Of a DNA stretch of 64,000 bases, positions 1 through 12,000 are shown in pieces. A program made the translations under genes and the position numbers. Below the pieces are notes generated by a model, which was given only the letters and a program-made list of their open reading frames with translations, made no database searches and was not told where the DNA came from. This DNA is from Opisthorchis felineus (lineage: Eukaryota > Platyhelminthes > Trematoda > Opisthorchiida > Opisthorchiidae). Positions within the stretch are counted from its first letter, which is position 1. Each line of letters begins with the position of its first letter. The stretch is from NCBI GenBank assembly GCA_004794785.1, contig SJOL01009447.1, positions 420,762-484,761 of the forward strand, in the 5' to 3' direction.

Positions 1-2060
1 ACAACTTGCAGTTTTTCTACCAGCTCACGCAGTAATTCATCCACAAAGCAGAATATTTATGGTACCACGACATTCTGTCACACGATCAAGTATGTGCGAG
101 CACACAGCAGCACCGGTTCTGACAACCTTAGCCACGGCTTGGACAGATATTCATATTCAACATAGATAGTTCCGGATATCTCATGAGTGAAACAGCGAAA
201 AAGAACGAATTGCTAGAGGAACTGCGTAAACAACCAAATAACTGCAATCCGAATCAGGACAGATGAATCTTAACTGATTAACCCAAGCCCTACCTGTTGC
301 GAATGGCCATTGAAGCCGCATTAGATAACGTAAATCGTAGATAGTCACCTAATACGGAAACTGAGCTCACCGCAATATGCTGAAAACTTTAATCAAATCA
401 AGCAGCTTATTGGTGGTCCGACATCCCTATCAAATGGCAATGATGAGCTGCACCAAGGTAACCAAAACACAAGGAAATCGGAACACTTTGTCCGTACACA
501 ACGGCCCTGATGAGGTAAGCAACGAAAGGAAGCTGTCTACGAGTAGCTGAGAAATGTGCATTTTTCAGTTAGCACGGATGTTAGGGTTTCATATTGGCTA
601 CCGTGAACGTAAGTAAACACCAAAAGGGATCTTTTGTCTGTTTTGGATTGAAGACTGCATAGCAGTGTGAATTCGTCGGCTGTTAAGACACAATAATCCA
701 CGTACGTCCATCCTGCGCAAGCCTCGCTTTTTTCTGAGTTCCGAAGTTCAAACGCATACAAGGACAAGAATGTGCGATTCGGGATTCGTGTCTAGCACTT
801 CAGAATCATTACGTCAACAGAAGTGTTGGACAGTTCCAGCGAGGCTGTGAATACAGAAACAGGGTTAACAACGCACACTTTGTGAGATTGCCACTTTGTG
901 CGCTGCGACTAGTTCTTCCCTAGACCTGGTTTTACGTGTTGGCTTGGCACATGCCCCCAAGATGTCAGCACACAAGGGTCATTTTTTAACGAAAACGTTT
1001 AGTCTCATCTCTAATCTTCTCATTCAAATAGTTGAAATTTGCACTCAAGTGATTAGTTTTTTAATCAAATCTGCCTGAAATTGCGCTACATGACACGTTT
1101 TCATCTAAAACACGTGAGGAGACGTGAAACATCGTTTGTTTACCAACAACACTTTCTTGATAGCAAAATCCTCCCTGGACCCCAGCGAATGTCCCTGTAC
1201 TGCAATGACTGCAATAGTAACTACTGGCTTTTTCAATGTCAATCTAATTCAATTGACTGATTGCCTAATCTTATTTCAGAGCAACGACAACGTCATTATC
1301 AATTTAGCATGTACGTTATGTATGAACATAAAGGGATACTGAATTGTTCTCTCGAAGGTGTTGTTTAACCCTAATTGGTCTGGAGCCATCCGACTATTAT
1401 TGTGGGTGATTCTGGATGAGCAATATCAGCAAAGGCTCCGTAACCGTCCGTCTCAGCTTACACTGTCAATGATCAATTACTTCCAAAATATGCAGCGATT
1501 AAGTGCTTGCAATTACGGCTGTTTCCACAAACTGGAGCGGTTTTTAGCAAGTCTTGACAGTGATTTCTGCATTCATCTAGACTACTGTGAGTATACAAGT
1601 TATAACTGTATATTTCCCCCCGAAAGGTGTGCATTATTCCCCATTTGTCTTCTCCCGGGTGTTTCAAGTTCACCGGGATACATTCCGAGATGGGAAATGA
1701 TTACGAACACTCACTCTTTCAATTCTTCTGGGTAAGGTGCACCCTCCTCACTCTATTTTAGCTGGAACCATTTTCATTTCAGGACATGGTGTAACCTCAG
1801 ACTGACCCGCATTGAAACCCATCATCATTCCATGTTCTCTTATCTGGCCTGATATTTTGCTGTGGGCATATTTGCGACCGATCACTTGCATTTCGGGCTA
1901 GAATATATCATTATTTTTGCGACGTTCCTACAATATCTTCAGTAAGATTTTTGACGCCATGGCGGTTTTCTTTCTTTCGGGTGCATAAAGTTTTTAGAAG
2001 TTCTCTAAAACTGTTGGGCGACCAGAATTAACGTAAGCAATCTACCTTTGTCGAACACTT
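1..2060. other. 3' flank of the Wnt gene, no gene recognised
   Basis: I see no convincing gene, RNA or repeat here. The longest open frame (1358-1735, plus strand) is rich in Cys, Phe and Leu, as random AT-rich frames are, and has no recognisable domain. The region lies beyond the 3' end of the minus-strand Wnt gene and is probably intergenic. Confidence 0.5.
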
Positions 2061-2330
2061 GGGCGCAGTCTCCGAGTTTCCGTCAACCTTATGTTCTACT
2101 TGAACTTAAATTGCACTGATTTCGACAAACACACGCATTTGCAAATCAATTTGGTTTTCACGGGAGACTCAACTGAATCTCTCGTTTATGACATTCTTCA
2201 ACTGAATGTGCTTCATAGAGGCCGCCTCTTGTTTCAGTTAGTAAGATATTCGAGATATCGCAGTACATTTTCATAAAGCAAAAACTATTCACAAACCAAA
2301 TTGATTTCCAAATGAGTACATTTGTGTAAA
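2061..2330 (+). repeat. Foldback/MITE-like repeat copy
   Basis: This is a member of the dispersed family also seen at 13.7, 14.5, 18.5, 23.8, 41.5, 50.6, 53.0, 61.7 and 62.1-62.6 kb. It carries the family words GCGCAGTCTCCGAGTTTCC, CACGGGAGACTCAACTGAA and TTTCAGTTAGTAAGATATTC. The stretch TTTGCAAATCAATTTGGTTT near 2140 returns in inverted, slightly diverged form near 2296-2325, so the copy is itself partly palindromic. No coding capacity is seen, consistent with a non-autonomous element. Confidence 0.75.
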
Positions 2331-3007
2331 CCCATGACTTTTGTGGCAGGCATGTTTTGTCAGCCGCGCCCGTTCTTTGAACAAAAGCCGCGTGCTCCTA
2401 CCCCGCCATATTTTATGATTGCAAACTAAGCTAGATACGAACAAGGAAACTTAATTCCAAGGATATTGCCTGCAATTCATTCGGTTTCTCTTCAATTTTT
2501 CTGTGGGATTCAACTGGAGTAAGCTGATTCCAAGATGCTAAATAAAGACCTCAATCTCAACCAAACTCTGTTTGCTGATGTATCAGTTATATTTTCTATG
2601 TATAGATTATAGATAAAGGTAGACAAAATGGTGCAAACATTGGAGAAATTAGATATTTATGTCTGCTTATTAAAGGAATTATCATATTGTGCTTTGGTTT
2701 TTGTAGCGTGTTCCAGATGCATATCTTAAAACAACTGAAAAGACGAAAAATATGCATGCCCACGCATTTAAACACAAACACATGTATAGACAGTATTGAA
2801 TTGTACAAGCTGGAACATGAATGGTGATATCGACGTGTATGTGGTGAGTGGGGTATGTGCCGTAAGAACCGTACGTAAAGTGGTTTTCTGGGTGTGCAAA
2901 CCCAGCAGTAATTGGCGACTGGGAGAATTCAACTGAAAGAAATGATGCACAGTGCTCCGGGATGATAAATTGAATATTGAGGTTTCAATTTGTATACTTT
3001 GACTTTT
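2331..3007. other. Presumed 3' UTR and downstream flank of the Wnt gene
   Basis: This region follows the Wnt stop codon at 3008 on the minus strand. I did not find a perfect minus-strand AATAAA in it, so the polyadenylation site is not placed. Nothing else is recognised. Confidence 0.4.
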
Positions 3008-3071
3008 TCAAAATCTGCATCGGTGTTCGACGACAACTTCACGACATATACTGCAGTGCACTGCGCAACAC
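3008..3071 (-). CDS. Wnt last exon (C-terminal cysteine knot end)
   Basis: The exon encodes [20 protein letters not shown] then TGA. Its first G completes the tryptophan codon begun in the preceding exon, giving the family signature CKFFWCC. The acceptor is TTTCCCTCGCAG at 3072 and above. The five cysteines (C564, C565, C569, C572, C581) occupy the positions of the C-terminal Wnt disulfide module. The exon is only 64 bases, so it is easily missed in ORF scans. In another frame the same DNA gives a 64-codon shadow ORF. Confidence 0.95.
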
Positions 3072-6000
3072 CTGCGAGGGAAAGAAAATCGGAAACTTCT
3101 TCACTTAGTGATATCCCAAACATGGGGTAGATTTGCAGTCAAATAGCACCCGTGACGATAATGGCAAGACAAATGTTCTCCTCCAAGATATCCTATGCCC
3201 GTCAGTTGATAAGTCATCTGATTCCTGTTCCCCACACTCATAAAAAACACTCGAGCAGATCCCAAAAAATTAGACATTTTGATAAGTGTAAATCTTCTTC
3301 AGCATAGCAGTTCAGCTTGGCTTAATGAGTTATAGTCATCTCAAGCTTTTCATATCAAATAAAATACAAAATAGTGATGCTTAGAGCACTTAACATGTCT
3401 TGCATTTGCGATGACTTTTGTTCTTCCAAATTCGTCGTTCAGCTGTAGCACCCTCTCGGTGCCTAGCTACCATGCCACCCGAAGGAAGCACGAGGGCTGG
3501 GATACTGTCAGGTTGCCCAAGCCTAGACAGGGGAAGTTGAGAGGCAGAGGTCGGGTTCGAACCACGGACCTTTCCTGTCAGTAAATTCGCGTTCTAGCAA
3601 CTGAGCTATCTCGCATCAAATACTGAACTGAAATCAGTAGGAAATACCGTAAATAGTGAGTAAAATGGCATCAGGCCATTAAAATCACATGAAAACATTA
3701 CAGTCTATTAAGAAAGACACCATGAATATACTGAATTGTGTGTTGCTCACTAAGCAAAGCGTAAAACAATTACTAGAGCACACCATTCGAAAAAACGTGG
3801 TGTTCGTTGTTGATCGGAAGGGCTGAGATAGGCACATACTGAGGAAGGACAAACCAGTCGAAAAGCTAAATTTACATGGCTCCGAAGACCGTTCACACTT
3901 GAAAGACAAGAATAGCATCGACAGACATTATGGCGAAGTTCTGCCGACTCTAGTCAATCCGATGGATTGCAGCACACCGACTTCATGTGCGCTTTTTGGA
4001 AAACTGATTCCAACGGATTCGCGGGAATGAAAGTGAATACACACCAGGGGACTTTTAAAGTAAATAACTGATACAAAAAGCAAAGAAGTCGGCATACTTA
4101 GGTTCCATTTGCTACACCAAATAAAAATTAAAGCTTCCCGTTCATGATATTCACTGTCGCAAGCAACACGAAATAATCTCCGAGTAGAATACCTGAGAAA
4201 GATACTGTACGAAACAACAGGTATTTACTTAGTCCGCTCAGAGTCTATCGGCTAATCACTTCATTAGCAGCAGAAGCTGGAATTTTCGAGGGCGTTTTGT
4301 ACTACTGCACCGTCAACCAGTAAATATGGACAAATTTTGTCTTAAAATATGTCAGATTGGTGTTTTGCGGTGGCATGAAGCTAAATGCAAGAGCTCGGCC
4401 TTCATAACTAGAGAGCAAAAATTAAGGTGCGTTTAAAACAGTGGATGGAAGCATGCGACATGCTTCGAGACCTCACTTTGGAAATACGCACTCCCTTGAA
4501 TAATAGAGCCATACCAGACCTTCAGGGATTCAGTAATTTAATGTAGCCGACCAGGTACTGCTTCAGGTCCTCATACACACGAATGCGCTTCAGCTCCGGT
4601 ACACTGCACAACTCCTATTAATGAGTAGTGTGTATAGCTCGCAGTCTTTTTTGGGAAATCCTTCTTAGCAGTGTGTTATAGCTCCTTGGACGCACTAAAA
4701 TCGCATTTCATCTCTTCTCATTTTGATCAGTGAGTCTCATCAAGCCGTGACTAGGCTGAGCACGAAAGCTTCGGAAAGGAAAGTTACCGTAGAAATCGAG
4801 TTACATATTTTTCTAATATACCTCTTTAAAATTTTCATAATCGAATTATGTACTCACCAGAAGAACTTGCAATTGCAGTTCCGTTCTGTTTCATATTGCA
4901 CTGTCTCATAGCCCCGATCACAGCACAACCGACTGCAAGAGTTTGGCGCGTCTATCGAACTGGCGTTGCACAAGCGTCCCGCAATCCCCAGGTGACCTGA
5001 AAGGGAAAGAAAATGTATGTAAGCTAAAATATTTCACTGCAGTTTGCAGGGTAGTATGTGTTATAGTCTGACCGGTGTGAATGTAGTCGGCAAGAAAATC
5101 CAATGGCATTTTTACCCTGCAAATGGAATGACAACCTGTGGAAGAGGAAACTCCTTATCTGAAACTGATAACTGATGCACTCTTGGTCACCCCGATCCAC
5201 TTTTTTCATCAAACGGCCATTCCTGCCTTAAAACCTATGAGATGCAAGCTAATCGACAACAGCTAACTTAAGTTTTGCGCTTAGAACAGAGCTGATTGTC
5301 CTCCAAGTGGCCCAGAAAGATATGGTGGATAGGTATTTATTTTATGAAAAGTTTCGGAGAGTGTAGATATATTTTAGAGAAATATCCAACTAGCTTTTGT
5401 TATCGGGAGACTACTCCGGATCTCACTTGAACCTGTCTTTTCTGTTATTCTTCCGCACGGATATGCTGCACAAAAACTGTCTGTTGAAGAATGTAATGAA
5501 AACAAGATTCACTTGTTGATCGGTTACCTCTCTCGTTAGCTGTAACTTCGCTTATAATAGATCGTTTATCTCCACATGGGTATAACTTGGTGTTCATGTA
5601 TGAAATGAGGTTGATAGAATTTCTGGGAATAGATATACCCAATAGAAGCCAAACTGGCAGTAGGTTATCCAAGGCTTTTCAACAATCGTAGTCAAATGAT
5701 ATGAACCCAAAGTGTTTTTCTTCAGTGGTAAAAAATATTGAGTGCAGATGGTTGTGGAATATGTGGAATTCACATTTATATCACTCTTGTTTGTAGGGTC
5801 TTGTGTGCCCTGAAGTCAAGCTGTGCAGTGGAAAACCCGTATGCTCCAAGGGCACAGTTATTCGAACTAAATAGTATTTGATGTTCACACGAGTAACAAG
5901 TATGCCCTCCGGCTGATAAGCACTTTATCGTTATTTGGACCTAAGACTCACCAATGGAAGAATCATGGCGACAATAGTTTGGTGACTCTTCCAGGTAAAC

Positions 6001-9000
6001 CAATTTTGTTTTGGATACTTGACTCATTTCAGGAGCACTTCTCGGAAAGCGTCGGCGCTCCCAGACGCTTGAAATAGGCGGATTCTGTCGAGTCCCTCCT
6101 GCTTCGTTTGCCGTTGGTGCCACCCAGTTTGACGGCACAGATCGGTGAATTGGTAGGTTACTGATAACACCTCTGCTGGTATATCGACTGTACGGTCTGG
6201 TCTCAAAGCGTTCCATTATGTTGGTAGGGCGGAGTATATCCAGTCTGGGTTCGTAAGTTGCACGGACGGCTTTATCGTAGGCCAGTTTGAGTAGCATACC
6301 AACGCGGCGAAATTCATTTACTCGTTGCCAGCAGGTGCGCATTGAGCAAGCTCCACTGACTCCATGGCATTTGCATTTTTTTATCCTGTTCTTCCAGACC
6401 AGCTGCGTGTTATGTGAAAAATTTAACTTCAGATATAACGAAATCAGGTGACCAGAATATGATCTTGCTCAAGCAAACGGTTCAGTAAAATAAGCCAGCA
6501 GAGATCTATTCGTAGGAGTTTTAGACAAGTTCACACATCCCAAACCGAAATCAGTCCGGTTTCGCTCTGAATGATAAAAATACTATCAGATCCTTGCTGA
6601 GAATATGGCGAATTCTACATTGATGGGCCATAGTTCCTAAACCGAAAAGAAAATTACGCTTGATGCTGGGGTGCTCAAGAGCTCTGGCTCAGTGGTTAAT
6701 GCGCAAACATACTATCCGATTGGTCCGTGCTTAGAACCCAACCTTGAGGTCCCAACTGCTCTTGTCTAGGTTCGGCAATTTGGTAGTATCTTGTGCTTCT
6801 TTCCAGTGGTATGCCAGCTATGCACCGAAAGGGTGTTGCAACTGGATGGCGGACGGACGGACTGTGGGTTGCACTCATGGGTCAAATCTATACGAAGTCT
6901 CATACAGATCACTGAGATACTAGGTTTGGAAGTTCGCTAAGAGCATGCCTACGAAGTATAGTCACACGGCGAGTTTCGCCCTTCCAACTTCTAACTCCCC
7001 CATTGGTCATACAGTGAGTGAGGTGCCTTTCACAGCTGTGGTGAGCGGACAGCTATTGGTGGGACTTGGAGAGGGAGCCCACGCACTATTCGCTAAACTG
7101 ATCCTCGGCTTACCGTTATACACTCAAAACGTGTGGACTCAGAAGGTATTCTCACGGAACAGCAATCCTTAATACCTCATGACGCAATGTAGCCACAAGA
7201 AGTTTCCCATTAGTCGAAGGTTGTGTTATATAAAATCTCCATGTCTGGGGTATTCAGACCATATCCAGCTGAAACGAATTCACCAAGATGTACCAGTTGT
7301 GGAATCGCAAGAAGTGCCATTCGTTGTGTCAGGTTAATTTACTAACCGCTCTGTCAGTGATATTCGCGCTACCAGTTTCTGCCCATTCTGTTTTGTTTCA
7401 GAGTACAATTTCGCAGGTAGCAGGGAAGCAAAACACATGTTTATGTTTATAAAGACGATGCTGATGATGTCTGCCGTCAGTCAGCGCGTTTGCATACGTG
7501 ATGCTACCAATTAATTGTGGTGGTGAAAACTTTAAACCGGACTAAGCCGATTTTGTCCCAATCAATTTTTGTTTGTGAAAAACTTGGCAGCAGCAGCCTT
7601 TTCCAGGGAGTTGACCTTTCGAAGAGTCCCAAAATACCAACAATTTCGGGCGCTGAGAGAACCCTTTGAGACACAAAAATGAATTTCTGTTAAAAATCGA
7701 AGTAGCTAAATTGTGGTACGTTTAGTTGTCACGGGGAACTTATGCGTTGGCTGAATTCTTCTACAGGTATCTTACCCCTCGTGGGCACCAAGAGGGCCAA
7801 GAGTTGTCCCTGTTGTTGTTGTTGTTGTTTGGGCGAATGTGGTTACTTTAAAACTTAAAAGCAAAAGCTGCTTTTTAGCCGGTCTTGTAACACAACTCTG
7901 TCAAACGAACGAAAATGATAAGTTCAGGACTAACAAGCACGACTGGTCTAATGTCCCCAGAGGGAAAAAAAATAACGAAACAAAACGTGAATTTTAAATA
8001 ACCAACAAACAGAGGAAAAGTAGGGAAACTTGTCATATTGAGACCGAATTCAGAGCGAGCTTCCGTGGACGGAACGGTTAATTTTGGCGTTCCCATCTCG
8101 CACGGACCTTCAAGGAACAAGCCATCTACTGGACCAAACGATTTTCAGTTTTGCAAGCGAAGAGAATAGTTCAAAGTTTAAACAAGCAGGCAAAGAAACA
8201 GCTTTTTTCTAGTTTGGACAATTGGAATTATTCATTTGAACACTCATATACCTTTATTACTGACCTACTTATTAAGTGAGTTTTCCAACGAAACTGCTTG
8301 AGCATACCAACAGTGACCGAATCAATGATTACTTTTCCAACGCTCCAACAACCAAACATCCACTGGTATCAGAAGTCTCATGAAATTCTTTAGACTTAAT
8401 GGTGGGTCATCAGTAGACAGATTAGTCCCAGTTTATCTTAGCAAAATGTCTTCCGATTCAGCAACAACAAGCACGTAAAAAAATCTGGTCATCAGTTCGC
8501 TGCAAACCAGGCCAGCTTGAAAAAATACTTTTATGTTTGAATGTGCCGGAATAATGAATGTGAAATTTTTGAAAACCACTATTTTTTTTATATCGGTGAT
8601 GCAACACCTTAATGTGTTGACCTCATTTTAAATCCCACATCTCAGACTGTTCACCAGAGCGGTAGTTTACTGGGATGATTGTTTTGGAAAAAACTTGCCT
8701 ATCTATCCGACGTTCCATTTCTGCTTTGTGCGCAGTCAACAGCTATGTCGGAGTTGACTAACCATCACTGGTATTAGAAGAACTAATTTCCTAGATTGCG
8801 TGACTACTGATCATTTGGCATGAAGCGGCTACAGGAATAAAATGTAGCCAAGCGTATTGGAAATCTCATCACTCGTCCCCATGTCTGCAGGTACACATCG
8901 ACAAACTATCATAAATATACGGGAAATGATTTAGGCAAACCTCAGAGAAATGAAAAATGTGATTCACTACGAATTCCAGAATGATTTTCTGCACTACTAC

Positions 9001-12000
9001 ACTCCAAGGCAACGTAATGCTACTCAATATCACAGCAAGTTATACCATTGGGATTAACGGCCTATAAAATGCAGTGAAACATCTGCTTAGTGTTACAAAT
9101 ACAGTCGCATTTCTATTTGTGGTTTCTGGTTTTGAATCCGAAGCCAAAACATATGAATTTTTTGTGAGCAGCCCTGTAGGTGCAACTTTAGCGGATGTCT
9201 TTACGGGTATCTTGGAACAAAAGACTGTTGGTGAAATATTAAACAGTGTAATCCTAAACCGCGTGATAGATACGGATCACCAGGTTAACATGGTTCCGCA
9301 TAACCGCTCGAAAATAGTTCGATAACGGGCGCTGAATATGGTCGAGTCTATCGCTGATAGACTGCTGAGTCCAATTCTGTGTGTGCAAGAGTAGTTGATT
9401 CAATCACCTGATTGAACGAACCACCTGTCGGTCAACTAGAGGCAAACGTCACTCTTGTCACCCGTTGCTAAGGTTGCCGAGTCCCAAGGGGACTAACATT
9501 TACCGTGTGAAGTCACATTAAACTATCAAATAACTTTGTTTGTGGAGCACCGGTAGGGAAGACGAGTGAACACGGACAGAAAGAGCAACGGAAAAAAAGA
9601 ATTCAATAAATGAAAGTTTGGTACGGTTGAAAGTCTGAAGATGAATGGTGAAACCGTGGTTGCACGGCACAAGACTGAAGATGAAGAATCGAGAAATACG
9701 GGAGTTCAAAACGGCAGGCATTTGTTTCCGACATATGTCAAACAACTCGGCTCAGCAGCAAGGTCAACCAATCGATACTCCCTCCTGAACGTCAGATAAC
9801 AACAGACTGTCGAAGTTAGTAAGCCTGGAGACTTCATTGTGCTTTACACCAACCCTATTGTTTTCCTCTTCACCAGGTGAAAAATTACAGTCAGACGGCG
9901 TGACCAGAAATTGACAAATAAACTTGGTTAGAGTGGTTGATCGAAGCGTTTATTTGACCCGTCTTACCGTACACCAAGAACTGATATTTAAAAGTGTGCA
10001 TCTTGTATGGAAGCCGGACTTTAGCGAAGAGGTTAGGTAAATTGCACAGCATGACTGAAATGTAATCTCCTTGACAGCGTTCAGCCAACCCCTTATGCAT
10101 ACCGGTAACTGAGGGTCTATATGCTTTTTGGGCGAATTGTGCACATATTTAGTTTCTAAGAAAAACTGGTCACGAAGCAAGAAAATCTGTAACATGGAGG
10201 CCAGCGGGTACAATCTTCACAAATTTTCTTTCCTAAAGATTATCGGCTGTTCTGGAAAGTAGTAAAGCGTAGTGGAATAAGAGGCTATTGTCCAACGTCT
10301 AGGTTGCCGTGGACATCCTTTTTCAGGATATTTTACATGCTGGCGGACCAATTAAAATCATACTTTTCCTGGGGTCATTTAATTGTAAAAGGGCTTCAAA
10401 ATGCTGAAAACGGCACCTGAAACGCCGTATTACACCACCTTATTCCACTACGCTGTATTTTGACTTGAAGCAATCCGTATTACACATTACGTGGTACTCA
10501 ACTTGCTTGAAAAGATCGAAGCCGAATGAGGTCTGTAACTTATCAACCTTCTCGCTCTGTATTGATTCATCTGTATCACAGATTGCTTTAGTATACAAGA
10601 CTGTAGTCGGATAAGTGGACAACGTTCAATGTGGTTGGGCCCTGGTCCGTATCAGGTTACAGCATATCACCCAGGTCGGTTGTGGTAAGTGGTGAAACAG
10701 CGTTCCCAGGAAATTAGATAAGCGCAAAATATCAGACAGCAAGATAATGTTGGGGCTGAATCACTATTCTTTAGACCAGAAAACCCCTTATCACGTACAC
10801 AGACATGGGCAGTCTGTCAGCTGGTCCGCTGACAATTTGACAGGCTGAAGCAAGAGTTCCAGTCTCGCTCTCTCTCGTTCGCAGAAGTTGGATTGCTTGT
10901 ATGACAATTAAAAACCAGTATACACCGTTTAATAGCATGCCTGATTCACATTGCTTCAATAAACGAACATCCGTCCAGCCAAAGCTCGGGGTTACCAAAA
11001 GTGGGAATCTTAAAACGTCAATCCAGTGAGTGTAGCATGATCAGAATATAGCGTAATATTACCCGTTCCAAACCCTACCTACAAACTAATCAACAATATG
11101 AATTGCTCGAAAGTCGAAACATCTGCAGAATCGTACATCTGACACTGGCTGTAATGGAAACCTATGGGTCTGTTTGGGTCGTTATGTCACAGAAAGAACG
11201 AAATACAGGAAGTTCTGGTGATGACAAATTGATCAATATCTACAGAAGAACTCAACGCGTGAGCTAGTAGGCCGGCTTTAAGAATTAATACAGTCCATAT
11301 TCTTTCAGAAGTATCTCAACTGCTATCCGTGACCATGCTTATCATGAAGCATCGAAAGATTTCAATGTTAAAAGGCCCTCGAAGTTTCTGGCACTCTCTA
11401 TAAACCGCGGGATTGCACACAAAAACTCGTCCAACACGTTTAAAAAGCGGATGATTCGTAACTATTCTTAAGTATAGTTAGTCTTTAAATCCTGTAGAGA
11501 AGCCTTACATTTCAGTGGCCAGGCTGGTCTACAAACAGAAGAACGTTCATATCCGCATATCAAAAGATGCGTTACGAATATTTATGAGCTTGAATGTTAC
11601 GATCAAAGGCTGAAATACCTTTTGATGGCGTGAACAGTCAATGGGTCAGAGGTGAATAGAGGAAATCCGAATACATTTGGGGTGAAATGGGAAAATTGGC
11701 TTTGTGTCTGATACAATATAACATGAACGTTTGGAGAACTAATACAACTCTCGGAGCTTGATGTTATTGCTCAAAATTTCGACTGCGGTGGGATTTTTTT
11801 TTTGTGGCGATATATTAAGATTAGCTTCAGGAGGGCAAACAAGTCGCTTGTAAGGCCGGCAATCTCAACCGTTATCCGACAGGCAGAAGCGATTTGCAGA
11901 TGGAACCTTGCCATTTCATGACCTCCTAAAATTGCACTAAGTAAGCAAAACACAAAGCGGACACCCCAGTCCAGCCCGTATTAAACAACACCAGTCTAAC

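Noticed and set aside
1358..1735. 125-codon open frame near the window start
   Set aside because: Cys-, Phe- and Leu-rich random-type composition, a TTG first codon, and no domain.
4560..4615. Candidate last Wnt exon, minus frame reading VVQCTG
   Set aside because: The first base after its AG does not complete the tryptophan codon, and the cysteine pattern fails. The exon at 3071-3008 fits exactly.
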